64,000 bases of DNA. Origin: Burkholderia metallica (lineage in GTDB: Bacteria > Pseudomonadota > Gammaproteobacteria > Burkholderiales > Burkholderiaceae). The position numbers and the translations under genes were made by a program. Every line of letters begins with the position of its first letter. The stretch's first letter is position 1. The notes under the pieces are model-generated. The model had not been told where the DNA came from, made no database searches, and saw only the letters and a list, made by a program, of their open reading frames with translations. Positions 45,635-54,403 of the stretch are shown one piece after another. The stretch is taken from positions 372,001 to 436,000 of the forward strand of contig NZ_CADFDB010000005.1 of assembly GCF_902832845.1 (NCBI RefSeq), read 5' to 3'.

Positions 45635-46618
45635 ATGACAGCTTCGACACAGCTCGGCAGGGACAAGCTGCTGGACGCCTACCGGATGATGCGCACGATC
45701 CGCGAATTCGAGGAACGCCTGCACGTCGAATTCGCGACCGGCGAGATCCCCGGCTTCGTTCACCTGTACGCGGGCGAGGAGGCGTCGGCGGTCGGCACGA
45801 TGCTGCACCTCGGCCTCGACGACTACGTCGCGACCACGCATCGCGGCCATGGCCATTGCATCGCGAAGGGCGTCGACGTGCACGGGATGATGGCCGAGAT
45901 CTACGGCAAGAAGACGGGCGTCTGCCACGGCAAGGGCGGCTCGATGCACATTGCCGACCTGTCGATGGGGATGCTCGGCGCGAACGGGATCGTCGGTGCG
46001 GGCGGCCCGCTCGTGTGCGGCGCGGCGCTCGCGGCGAAGCACCGGAAGACGGGCGGCGTCGGCGTGTGCTTCTTCGGCGACGGCGCATCGAACCAGGGCG
46101 TGATCTTCGAATCGATGAACCTCGCGTCGGTGTGGCGGCTGCCCGCGATCTTCGTTGCCGAAAACAACGGCTACGCGGAAGCGACGTCGTCGAGCTGGTC
46201 GGTCGCGACCGACAACATCGCCGATCGCGCGAACGGCTTCGGGATGCCGGGCGTGATCGTCGACGGCTTCGACTTCTTCGCGGTGCACGAAGCGCTCGGC
46301 GAGGCCGTCGAGCGCGCGCGCAACGGCGGCGGCCCGACGCTCGTCGAGGTGAAGTTCACGCGCTACTTCGGCCACTTCGAAGGCGATGCGCAAACCTACC
46401 GCGCGCCCGGCGAGGTGCAGAAGCTGCGCGACGAGAAGGACTGCCTGAAGCATTTCGAAACGCGCGTCGTGCGCGCCGAAGTGCTGACGACCGACGATCT
46501 TCGCGCGGTCGATGCGCAGGTGAGTGCGCTGATCGACGACGCGGTCGCGCAGGCCAAGGCCGCGCCGGTACCCGATGCCGCCGACCTGCTGACCGACGTC
46601 TACGTGTCGTACCCGTGA
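45635..46618 (+). CDS. acoA: Acetoin dehydrogenase E1 alpha subunit
   Basis: 327 residues from the ATG at 45635 with AGGAGAC. Thiamine-diphosphate-dependent E1 alpha that cleaves acetoin to acetaldehyde and passes hydroxyethyl to lipoate. The ThDP motif runs from GDGASNQGVIFESMNLASV to AENN; GFVHLYAGEEASAVG and YGKKTGVCHGKGGSMHI are typical of AcoA and resemble pyruvate dehydrogenase alpha. It works as an alpha2beta2 tetramer with AcoB, encoded next. Confidence 0.94.
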   Translation: MTASTQLGRDKLLDAYRMMRTIREFEERLHVEFATGEIPGFVHLYAGEEASAVGTMLHLGLDDYVATTHRGHGHCIAKGVDVHGMMAEIYGKKTGVCHGKGGSMHIADLSMGMLGANGIVGAGGPLVCGAALAAKHRKTGGVGVCFFGDGASNQGVIFESMNLASVWRLPAIFVAENNGYAEATSSSWSVATDNIADRANGFGMPGVIVDGFDFFAVHEALGEAVERARNGGGPTLVEVKFTRYFGHFEGDAQTYRAPGEVQKLRDEKDCLKHFETRVVRAEVLTTDDLRAVDAQVSALIDDAVAQAKAAPVPDAADLLTDVYVSYP

Positions 46619-46672
46619 TCGCGGCCTGACACCGAGGCAGGCACGGCGAACCGAACAATTCAGGAGGCAGAC

Positions 46673-47677
46673 ATGGCAAGGAAAATCACTTATTCGCAGG
46701 CGATCAACGAGGCGCTCGCACAGGAAATGACGCGCGACGACAGCGTGATCGTGATGGGCGAGGACAACGCGGGCGGCGCGGGCGCGCCGGGCGAGGACGA
46801 CGCGTGGGGCGGCGTGCTCGGCGTGACGAAGGGGCTGTTCCACAAGTTTCCGGGCCGCGTGCTCGATACGCCGTTGTCGGAGGGCGGCTACATCGGCGCG
46901 GCGGTCGGCGCGGCCGCGTGCGGAATGCGGCCCGTCGCGGAGCTGATGTTCATCGATTTCATGGGCGTGTGCTTCGACCAGATCTTCAACCAGGCCGCGA
47001 AGTTCCGCTACATGTTCGGCGGCAAGGCCGTGACGCCGGTCGTGATTCGCGCGATGTACGGCGCGGGCTTGCGCGCGGCCGCGCAGCACTCGCAGATGCT
47101 GACGTCGCTGTTCACGCACATTCCGGGGCTGAAGGTCGTGTGCCCGTCGACGCCGTACGACGCGAAGGGGCTGCTGATCCAGGCGATCCGCGACAACGAT
47201 CCCGTGATCTTCCTCGAACACAAGCTGCTCTATACCCGCGAAGGCGAGGTACCGGAGGAGTCCTATGCGATTCCGTTCGGCGAAGCGAACGTGATGCGCG
47301 ACGGCGACGACGCAACGATCGTCACGTACGGCCGCATGGTGCACCTCGCGATGGACGCGGCCGCGAAGCTCGCGAAGGACGGCATCCAGGTCGACGTGAT
47401 CGACCTGCGCACCACGTCGCCGCTCGACGAGGAAACGATCCTCGAAAGCGCGGAGCGCACCGGGCGCGTGGTGGTCGTCGACGAAGCGAACCCGCGCTGC
47501 TCGATCGCGACCGACATCGCCGCGCTCGTCGCGCAGCGCGCGTTCCATTCGCTGAAGGCGCCGATCGAACTCGTGACCGCGCCGCATACGCCCGCGCCGT
47601 TCGCGAGCGTGCTGGAAGACCTGTATATCCCGTCCGCCGATGCGATTGCGCAGGCGGTCCTGAAGACGAGGAGCTGA
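46673..47677 (+). CDS. acoB: Acetoin dehydrogenase E1 beta subunit
   Basis: 334 residues with AGGAGG ahead of the ATG. Transketolase-like beta subunit: ITYSQAINEALAQEMTRDDSVIVMGEDNAGG, TPLSEGGYIGAAVGAAACGMRPV and the C-terminal RVVVVDEANPRCSIATDIAA domain. Pairs with AcoA to form the ThDP site at the interface. 54 bases after acoA and four bases before acoC. Confidence 0.95.
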   Translation: MARKITYSQAINEALAQEMTRDDSVIVMGEDNAGGAGAPGEDDAWGGVLGVTKGLFHKFPGRVLDTPLSEGGYIGAAVGAAACGMRPVAELMFIDFMGVCFDQIFNQAAKFRYMFGGKAVTPVVIRAMYGAGLRAAAQHSQMLTSLFTHIPGLKVVCPSTPYDAKGLLIQAIRDNDPVIFLEHKLLYTREGEVPEESYAIPFGEANVMRDGDDATIVTYGRMVHLAMDAAAKLAKDGIQVDVIDLRTTSPLDEETILESAERTGRVVVVDEANPRCSIATDIAALVAQRAFHSLKAPIELVTAPHTPAPFASVLEDLYIPSADAIAQAVLKTRS

Positions 47678-47681
47678 CACG

Positions 47682-48797
47682 ATGTCGATTCACATGATCA
47701 CGATGCCCAAGTGGGGGCTGTCGATGGAGCAGGGGCAGGTCAACGGCTGGCTGAAGGCGATCGGCGAGCGCGTGACGAAGGGCGACGAAGTGCTCGACGT
47801 CGAGACCGACAAGATCTCGTCGGGCGTCGAATGCGCGTTCGACGGCACGCTGCGCCGGCAGGTCGCGCAGGAAGGCGAGACGCTGCCGGTCGGCGCGCTG
47901 CTCGGCGTCGTTGCGGCCGCCGACGCGAGCGATGCCGACATCGATGCGGCGATCGCCGATTTTCAGCGCGACTTCGTGCCGAGCGCGGCGTCCGACGAAG
48001 CCGCGGGTCCGCAGCCCGAGAAGGCGCAGATCGGCGGCCGGACGGTGCGCTTCCTGAAGCTCGGCGAAGGCGCCGGTACGCCCGCGGTGCTGATCCACGG
48101 CTTCGGCGGCGATCTGAACAACTGGCTGTTCAATCACGCGGATCTTGCCGCGCACCGGCCGGTGTGGGCACTCGACCTGCCCGGGCACGGCGAATCGGGC
48201 AAGGCGCTCGACACGGGTAGCCTCGACGAACTGGCCGATGCGGTGCTCGCGCTGCTCGACGCGCAGCAGATCGACCGTGCGCACCTGATCGGCCATTCGA
48301 TGGGCGGCGCGGTCGCGATGGCGGCGGCCGAGCGGGCGCCGCAGCGTGTCGCGTCGCTGACGCTGATCGCGAGCGCGGGGCTCGGCACCGAGATCAACCG
48401 TGCGTACATCGACGGCTTCGTCGCCGGCAACAGCCGCAACACGCTGAAGCCGCACCTCGGCGCGCTGTTCGCGGACAACGCGCTGGTCACGCGGCAGCTC
48501 GTCGAAGATCTGGTCAAGTACAAGCGGCTCGAAGGCGTGCAGGCCGCGCTGGCGAAGATCGCGGAGGCCGCGTTCGACGGCGCCGCCCAGCGGCGCGTGT
48601 TCCGCGACCGGCTCGCGTCGCTTGCGCCGCGCACGCTCGTGATCTGGGGCGAGCGCGACCAGGTGATCCCGGCCCACCACGCGCAGGGGTTGCCGGACGA
48701 CGTGCGGGCCGAGGTGCTCGCCGGCAGCGGGCACATGGTGCAGATGGAGGCCGCCGCCGACGTGAACCGCCTGATCGCCGCGTTTCTCGGAGACTGA
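47682..48797 (+). CDS. acoC: Acetoin dehydrogenase E2: lipoyl domain fused to an alpha/beta-hydrolase fold
   Basis: 371 residues. N-terminal lipoyl domain (about 1-80) with the attachment Lys44 in VETDKISS. A short linker without a clear E1/E3-binding domain leads to an alpha/beta-hydrolase domain (about 125-370) with nucleophile Ser206 (GHSMGG) and His351 (GSGHMVQ). This replaces the usual CAT-fold acyltransferase core of E2 proteins and is characteristic of proteobacterial AcoC. It should move the acetyl group from lipoate to CoA. Followed after two bases by a lipoyl synthase gene. Confidence 0.92.
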   Translation: MSIHMITMPKWGLSMEQGQVNGWLKAIGERVTKGDEVLDVETDKISSGVECAFDGTLRRQVAQEGETLPVGALLGVVAAADASDADIDAAIADFQRDFVPSAASDEAAGPQPEKAQIGGRTVRFLKLGEGAGTPAVLIHGFGGDLNNWLFNHADLAAHRPVWALDLPGHGESGKALDTGSLDELADAVLALLDAQQIDRAHLIGHSMGGAVAMAAAERAPQRVASLTLIASAGLGTEINRAYIDGFVAGNSRNTLKPHLGALFADNALVTRQLVEDLVKYKRLEGVQAALAKIAEAAFDGAAQRRVFRDRLASLAPRTLVIWGERDQVIPAHHAQGLPDDVRAEVLAGSGHMVQMEAAADVNRLIAAFLGD

Positions 48798-48799
48798 CG

Positions 48800-49765
48800 A
48801 TGGCCGCCGCGCTCGAACGACCCAGCCTCACCGCGCTCGGCCAGCCGGGCGCGCGCAGCCGCGACAAGCTCGCGCGCATCCCGGTGCGCGTCGAGCCGGC
48901 GGCCGGCGCGGCGTTGCCGAAGCCGCCGTGGCTGCGCGCGCGGCCGATGATGAGCGGGGCGGTCGCCGACATGGCGGCCGTGCTGCGCGAGCATCGGCTG
49001 CATTCCGTCTGCGAGGAGGCGATGTGCCCGAACATCGGCGAATGCTTCGCGCAGCGCACCGCGACCTTCATGATCATGGGCGGGCTGTGCACGCGGCGCT
49101 GCCCGTTCTGCGACGTCGCGCACGGCCGCCCCGAGCCGCTCGACCCCGGCGAGCCGGCGCGACTGGCGGCCGCGTCCGCCGCGCTCGGGCTGCGCTACGT
49201 CGTGATCGCGTCGGTCGACCGCGACGACCTGCGCGACGGTGGCGCCGCGCATTTCGCCGCGTGCATTGCGGCGGTGCGCGCGCGCGTGCCGGGCATCGGC
49301 GTCGAAGTGCTGACGCCGGACTTCCGTGGCCGCGTGCCGCGCGCGCTCGATGCGCTGTCGGCCGCGTGGCCCGACGTGTTCAACCACAACATCGAGACGG
49401 TGCCGTCGCTGTATCGGGCGGCGCGGCCGGGCGCCGACTATCGCGGCTCGCTCGAACTGCTCGCGCAGGCGAAAGCCATGCGGCCGGGGCTGGTGACGAA
49501 ATCGGGGCTGATGCTCGGGCTCGGCGAGTGCGACGACGACGTGCGCGACACGCTGCGCGACCTGCGTGCGCACGACGTCGACGTGCTGACGCTCGGCCAG
49601 TATCTCGCGCCGTCCGCGCACCATCTGCCGGTGCGGCGCTACGTGAGCCCGGACGCATTCGCCGCATGGCGCGACGACGCGCTATCGCTCGGTTTCAGGG
49701 AAGTGGTTGCCGGCCCGCTCGTGCGGTCGTCGTATCACGCGGCCGACGTACTGGAGGAGACGTAA
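48800..49765 (+). CDS. lipA: Lipoyl synthase paralogue of the aco operon
   Basis: 321 residues. Radical-SAM enzyme that inserts two sulfurs into octanoyl-lysine. Both Fe-S clusters are complete: auxiliary C71-x4-C76-x5-C82 ([12 protein letters not shown]) and radical-SAM C97-x3-C101-x2-C104 (CTRRCPFC); the C-terminal Arg-Ser-Ser-Tyr motif is present. It lies two bases after acoC and is therefore probably dedicated to lipoylating AcoC Lys44; a housekeeping lipA is expected elsewhere (not visible). No E3 gene follows; the next gene is convergent. Confidence 0.93.
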   Translation: MAAALERPSLTALGQPGARSRDKLARIPVRVEPAAGAALPKPPWLRARPMMSGAVADMAAVLREHRLHSVCEEAMCPNIGECFAQRTATFMIMGGLCTRRCPFCDVAHGRPEPLDPGEPARLAAASAALGLRYVVIASVDRDDLRDGGAAHFAACIAAVRARVPGIGVEVLTPDFRGRVPRALDALSAAWPDVFNHNIETVPSLYRAARPGADYRGSLELLAQAKAMRPGLVTKSGLMLGLGECDDDVRDTLRDLRAHDVDVLTLGQYLAPSAHHLPVRRYVSPDAFAAWRDDALSLGFREVVAGPLVRSSYHAADVLEET

Positions 49766-49776
49766 CGGGCCGCGCG

Positions 49777-51132
49777 TCAGGCGGATGCGGCCGCCTGCGC
49801 GCGACTGACGCGCTGCAGGTACAGCACGAGCCCGGCGCCCGCGAGCATCAGGCTGACCGTGTTCGCGAACCAGAAGCCGCGCGCGCCGGTCAGCCACGCG
49901 GGCGCGATGCCGCCCACGTCGAAACCGAGCGCGTAGCCGCCGCTGAGCCCGACGCCCCACAGCGCGACCGCATAGATCACGGACGGCACGACCGCGACCT
50001 TGTACGCGCGAAGCACGAACGCCGACGTAACCTGCAGCGCATCGAAGACGTGGTAGCACGCGACGATCGCGACGAGCGGCATCGCGGCCGCGGCGACGGC
50101 CGGGTTCGGCGTATAGCCGCCGATGATCAGCGGGCGCAGCACGAACACGAGCAGGCCGTAGGTCGCGGCGATGCCGCACGCGAAGATCACGCTGTGCCGG
50201 CCGAGCAGCCGGGCTTCTTCGAGCCGGCCGGCGCCGAGCGCGCGTGCGACGAGCGTCGACGCCGCCACGCCGATCGACAGCGGCGTCATGTACAGCACCG
50301 CGCCGATGTTGCCGGCGATCTGGTGGCCGGCGAGCGTCGTCGTGCCGAATTGCGCGATGAACAGCGCCATGCACGTGTACGACGTGACTTCGATCAGGTA
50401 CGACAGGCCCATCGGTACACCGAGTTTCAGGATCGCCTTCTGACGCGCCCAGACCGGCCAGCAGAAGCGCGAGAAGATCGCGAGCGGCGCGAACACGTCG
50501 AGCTTCGCGAGCAGCGTGTAGCCGATCAGTGCGAGCGCCCAGTTGATCAGCGTGCTCGCGAGCCCGCAGCCGGGACCGCCGAGGGCCGGCACGCCGAACC
50601 CGCCGAAGATGAACCACACGTTGAGCGGAAACTTGAGCAGCAGCGCGCCGATCTGGAGGATCATCGCGAGCCGCGGCTTGCCGGCCGCGTTGGTCAGCGC
50701 GTTGTAGATGCGAAAGACGAGGCTGGCGGGCAGCCCGTAAGACAGGATGCGCAGGTACTCGACGGTGCGGTCGTGCAGCGCGGCGGGTGTGTGCGCGAGG
50801 TGCAGCAGCGGTTCGGGAAAATGCAGCAGGAGAAAGCCGGGCACCGCGAGCAGGAGCGCGAGCCACAGCGCCTGGCGTACTTCCTCGCCGATCTCGGCGT
50901 AGCGCCGCGCGCCGTACAGTTGCCCGGTGATCGGCTGCAGCGCGGACAGGATGCCCGTCAGGCCGATATAGATCGACACGTAGATCGACGAGCCGAGCCC
51001 GAGTGCGGCGAGATCGACGGCCGAGTAGCGGCCGACCATCGCGGTGTCGATCACGCCGAACGCAATGATCGCGAGCTGGCCGACGAGCACCGGCCACGCG
51101 AGACCGACGATCCGGCGGATGTCGCCGAACAT
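49777..51132 (-). CDS. MATE-family efflux transporter (NorM-like)
   Basis: 451 residues from the ATG at 51132, twelve membrane helices. Cation-coupled exporter of the MOP superfamily; it starts FGDIRRIVGLAWPVLVGQLAIIAFGVIDTAMVGRYSAVDLAALGLGSS, typical of the NorM branch. Substrate cannot be read. The start codon is two bases after the stop of the upstream glycosyltransferase gene, so they are co-transcribed. It converges on the aco operon with only 11 bases between the stops and no hairpin. Confidence 0.9.
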   Translation of the reverse strand: MFGDIRRIVGLAWPVLVGQLAIIAFGVIDTAMVGRYSAVDLAALGLGSSIYVSIYIGLTGILSALQPITGQLYGARRYAEIGEEVRQALWLALLLAVPGFLLLHFPEPLLHLAHTPAALHDRTVEYLRILSYGLPASLVFRIYNALTNAAGKPRLAMILQIGALLLKFPLNVWFIFGGFGVPALGGPGCGLASTLINWALALIGYTLLAKLDVFAPLAIFSRFCWPVWARQKAILKLGVPMGLSYLIEVTSYTCMALFIAQFGTTTLAGHQIAGNIGAVLYMTPLSIGVAASTLVARALGAGRLEEARLLGRHSVIFACGIAATYGLLVFVLRPLIIGGYTPNPAVAAAAMPLVAIVACYHVFDALQVTSAFVLRAYKVAVVPSVIYAVALWGVGLSGGYALGFDVGGIAPAWLTGARGFWFANTVSLMLAGAGLVLYLQRVSRAQAAASA

Positions 51133-51134
51133 CG

Positions 51135-52892
51135 TCAGCCGGCCGGCTGACGGCGAGCCGGGCGCCGCTTGACGGGCGTCTTCGGCCGTTCGATGCGCTC
51201 GTACAGGCGGAAGCGTTCGTCGCGGTCGGCGACGCGGCGGCCTTCCCACACGAGACGCCACACGTATTGCGACATCGAGCTCGGCTCGCCGAAGTCCGAG
51301 CGGTCCTGGCGCAGAATCACGTCGCAGTCGCCGGAGAAATCGAAGCGCATGTTGCCGAAATAGGCGAAGGTCGCGATCTGCGCGTCGCCGAGCCGCGCGG
51401 GCGAGATGCACTCATAGTCGGACGGAAGGTGCACGGCGATCTGCTGCGCGACGTCGCGATAGGTGCGGCCGTAGTTGACGATCGGCAGCCACAGCGTCAT
51501 CAGCAGTACCCACATCAGCGTGGTGCCCGCGCCCGACAGCACGACGCTGCGCCACAGCACCTTCGGCTGCCGCGAGATGCGCCAGCGCACGAGGAAGCAC
51601 CAGCACACGGTGGCGATCACCGCGCAGATGAACGACAGGATCTTGAAGTGCGGCTCGTAGCCGGGCACGAGCCGCGCGAGGTTGCGCGCGAGCGGATGCG
51701 GGAAGCCCGTGATCGACGCGAGCCACACGAGCCACACGAAGGTGCCGAGAATCGTGAAGCTCAGCACCGCGAACCAGTCGATCGCGTTGATCGCGCCGCG
51801 CTTGAGGGTCGGCAGCGCGAACGTCGCGAGCACCGCGAGCGGCGGCAGCAGCAGCATGTACATGCGGTTCGACTGCTGGCTCTGCAGGATCACGAGCGCG
51901 ACGAGCGGCACGGCGACCGACAGCGGAATCGCGACGTGTGCACGGCGGCGCAAGCCGGCCCAGCTCCACCACGCCCAGATCGCGAGCGGCCACGCGGGCC
52001 ACGTGAACAACGGCAGGTTCTTCGCCGCATAGCCGAGCACCGCGGTCGGCGGCCCCGAAAAGCGCATCAGGCTGCCGTGGATCCACTGGTTGAAGAACCA
52101 GGCGGCGTCGTCGGGCGCGGCGACGAACGCGGCCAGCGGCCACAGCGCGAAGATCGCGGCCGCGAGCGGCACGCCGACGAGCGGCAGGCGCAGGTTGCGC
52201 ATCTCGGGCGTGACGAGCCACAGGACGGCCGTACCGGCGAGCAGGGCGACGACCAGCACCGGGTTGCCGGACAGGGCGACGAGGCCGATCGCGGCGCCCC
52301 ACCACAGCGCGCCCTGCATCGGCTTGTCGATGCCGCGCACGATCCCGTAGACGAGCATCGCGATCCACGCGAACTGCGCGAGCTGCGGCGTCGTTTCGTG
52401 CCCGCGCTCCGCGAGGCCGAAGCAGGCGACGAGGACCAGCAGCGCGCCGTCGGCGAGCGTGCGGCCGTAGTCGCGCGGCTCGGGCTCGCCGCCGAACGCG
52501 TATTTGAACGGCTGGACCTCGGCGCGCCGGCCGAGCAGGTAGGCTGCGTACCAGACGAACGCGCACGCGACGCAGAACAGCACGCCGGTGTCGACGCGCG
52601 ACGCGTTGCTTGCGTCTACCCACGGGCCGAGCCCGCGGATCGACAGTGCGCCGAGCCAGTAGCCGAGCGGCCCGTCGGTCGTGATGAACTTGCCGACCAG
52701 GTTCGGCAGCAGCCAGTCGTGCCAGCCGCCCTTGGCCATCGTCCACATCACGCCGAAGCCCGCCGCGTCCTCGTTCTTCCACGGGTCGCGGCCGAACAGG
52801 CCGAACGCCGCGTAGACGAAGCAGAGCGTGAGCAGCAGCCAGCGCGGCAGCGCGCGCGTGGCGGAGGCGGTGAGACGGACGACAGGCTTCAT
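51135..52892 (-). CDS. ArnT/PMT-like (GT39/83) integral membrane glycosyltransferase
   Basis: 585 residues from the ATG at 52892, about twelve membrane helices. The first periplasmic loop has GRDPWKNEDAAGFGVMW, an acidic pair in the position used by PMT/ArnT enzymes that take sugars from polyprenyl phosphate carriers. The C-terminal periplasmic part (about 500-565) is soluble and ends in a basic tail. Donor and acceptor are unknown; a lipid or a protein could be the target. Distinct from arnT at 25837. It forms a two-gene operon with the MATE transporter. Confidence 0.8.
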   Translation of the reverse strand: MKPVVRLTASATRALPRWLLLTLCFVYAAFGLFGRDPWKNEDAAGFGVMWTMAKGGWHDWLLPNLVGKFITTDGPLGYWLGALSIRGLGPWVDASNASRVDTGVLFCVACAFVWYAAYLLGRRAEVQPFKYAFGGEPEPRDYGRTLADGALLVLVACFGLAERGHETTPQLAQFAWIAMLVYGIVRGIDKPMQGALWWGAAIGLVALSGNPVLVVALLAGTAVLWLVTPEMRNLRLPLVGVPLAAAIFALWPLAAFVAAPDDAAWFFNQWIHGSLMRFSGPPTAVLGYAAKNLPLFTWPAWPLAIWAWWSWAGLRRRAHVAIPLSVAVPLVALVILQSQQSNRMYMLLLPPLAVLATFALPTLKRGAINAIDWFAVLSFTILGTFVWLVWLASITGFPHPLARNLARLVPGYEPHFKILSFICAVIATVCWCFLVRWRISRQPKVLWRSVVLSGAGTTLMWVLLMTLWLPIVNYGRTYRDVAQQIAVHLPSDYECISPARLGDAQIATFAYFGNMRFDFSGDCDVILRQDRSDFGEPSSMSQYVWRLVWEGRRVADRDERFRLYERIERPKTPVKRRPARRQPAG

Positions 52893-53038
52893 GCAGATGA
52901 GCGATTTGTTATGGGCGGGTGGCCGGCGCGGTGGCGCGCGGTCGGGCCGGATTCGAGCATCCGGCATTGTAGACGCGCCCGCTGTTGCACGTCAGGTGGA
53001 TGCCCGGGCGCCGGCGGGCGCGTGCCGGGCGAGCAGAG

Positions 53039-53067
53039 ACAAAAAAGGGCAGCCTGGGCTGCCCTTT
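53039..53067 (-). terminator. Intrinsic terminator of rpmE2
   Basis: AAAGGGCAGC (53044-53053) with GCTGCCCTTT (53058-53067), 4-base loop, and a run of A on the left (53041-53046) that gives UUUUUU in leftward RNA. 44 bases past the rpmE2 stop. Confidence 0.88.
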
Positions 53068-53110
53068 CGTGCGGTACCGGTCGATGCAACCACCGGATAC
53101 GGTGCGAAGC

Positions 53111-53374
53111 TTACTTCGCGACCTTGCCGCTGGCGCGTGCGCCGAACTTGTTCTTGAACTTCTCGACACGGCCTGCCGTGTCCATGATCTTTTGCTGACC
53201 CGTGTAGAACGAGTGCGATTCCGACGACACTTCGATCTTGGCGAGCGGGTAGGTCTTGCCTTCGTGGTCGATGGTTTCACGCGTCTGGATCGTCGAGCGC
53301 GTGATGAACTTGAAGCCGTTCGACATGTCTTGGAAGACGACTTCGCGGTAGTCCGGGTGAATGCCAGGTTTCAT
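53111..53374 (-). CDS. rpmE2: 50S ribosomal protein L31 type B
   Basis: 87 residues: [31 protein letters not shown], then [31 protein letters not shown]. The zinc-binding Cys pairs of type A L31 are absent, which defines the zinc-independent B form. In some bacteria the B form replaces the zinc protein under zinc limitation, but I see no clear Zur box here. Own promoter candidate at 53496-53524 and own terminator. Confidence 0.96.
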   Translation of the reverse strand: MKPGIHPDYREVVFQDMSNGFKFITRSTIQTRETIDHEGKTYPLAKIEVSSESHSFYTGQQKIMDTAGRVEKFKNKFGARASGKVAK

Positions 53375-53495
53375 GATGTTCCTTGGTGAGAGCGGTAGCC
53401 AACCCGCCGCTTGCCGTGCCGTGCCGCGCAGATTTGCGCGATTCGGCCGACGTCAAGCCCGGCGCGAGCCACTTGCCTAAGGTCGAAAAACGGCG

Positions 53496-53524
53496 ATTAT
53501 GCCAGAAAATCAGACGGTTGACGA
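53496..53524 (-). promoter_or_regulatory. Promoter candidate of rpmE2
   Basis: On the minus strand: TCGTCA (53524-53519), 17-base spacer, CATAAT (53501-53496). Four and five of six matches; predicted leader about 115 bases. It lies very close to the end of mtfA (53532). Confidence 0.55.
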
Positions 53525-53531
53525 ATAATTT

Positions 53532-54365
53532 TCACGGTGCGCCGAGCGCGCCGGTGCCGGCCGGATCCTGCCGGTAGTAGCGCGCCAGCAGCCGGTACAG
53601 TTCCGGAAATTCGGACTCGAACGCCTTCGGCCGGACGAACAGCGCTTCGCTGCACACCGCGAAGAACTCCGAAGGATGGTCGGCCGCATAGGGATCGATC
53701 AGCGAATCCCGCTCGAAGCGCGCCCACGCGCGGTCCGGCACCGCGTCGACGCGCGCGCAGAACTGGTCGTACGCGTGCTCGAACACGTCGGCCCACGCCT
53801 GCGCATCGAGGTGCGGCGCGTGCCAGCGACGAAAAAGGGGCGGATAGCCGTCGGCTGCGCCGTTGACCATGTCGATCTTGTGCGCGAACTCGTGGATCAC
53901 GACGTTGTACGCGTCGCGGCCGTCGGTCATCTGCGCGTCTTCCCAGGACAGGATCACCGGGCCGCCTTCCCAGGCTTCGCCGCTCGCATCCTGCTCGACT
54001 TCGTGGACGACGCCGTCTTCGTCCTGCACTGTCTTGCGGATCACGAATTCGCCCGGATACACGACGACGCCGACCCAGCCGTCGTACAGCGACAGGTCGA
54101 GATTCAGCACGGGCAGGCAGGCCTGCGCGGCGATCGCGACGACCATCGCGTCGGTCAGCTCGAGCCCGTGCGCGGTCGAGAACGATTTCTTCGCGACGAA
54201 CAGGCTCGTCAGTTCGCGCAGCCGGCCGAGCGCGTCGGGCGACAGCGTGGCGAGGAACGGCAGGCGCTCGACGGTGTCCTGCCACAACGCGTCGGGGATC
54301 GGATGGCTGCGCAGCGCGCGGTCGCGGCGGCGGTCGTCGAACCAGCGGGTCAGTTTCGAGAGCAT
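53532..54365 (-). CDS. mtfA: Zinc-dependent peptidase MtfA
   Basis: 277 residues. Cytoplasmic gluzincin-type metallopeptidase related to anthrax lethal factor; in E. coli it binds the repressor Mlc and so affects glucose PTS expression. Zinc motif HEFAH at residues 158-162 (NVVIHEFAHKIDMVNG), with the downstream Glu in the SEFFAVCSEALF region (HPSEFFAV). Starts MLSKLTRWFDDRRRDRALRS. Whether an Mlc-like partner exists here is not visible. It lies 38 bases after the MFS exporter gene on the same strand. Confidence 0.92.
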   Translation of the reverse strand: MLSKLTRWFDDRRRDRALRSHPIPDALWQDTVERLPFLATLSPDALGRLRELTSLFVAKKSFSTAHGLELTDAMVVAIAAQACLPVLNLDLSLYDGWVGVVVYPGEFVIRKTVQDEDGVVHEVEQDASGEAWEGGPVILSWEDAQMTDGRDAYNVVIHEFAHKIDMVNGAADGYPPLFRRWHAPHLDAQAWADVFEHAYDQFCARVDAVPDRAWARFERDSLIDPYAADHPSEFFAVCSEALFVRPKAFESEFPELYRLLARYYRQDPAGTGALGAP

Positions 54366-54403
54366 GAAGGCGGTCCGCGGAAATCCAAAGCCTGTCTTTT
54401 AAC

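Noticed and set aside
53375-53531. Zur-type zinc operator in front of rpmE2
   Set aside because: Considered because L31 type B is zinc-regulated in some bacteria, but no palindrome of that kind is visible here.
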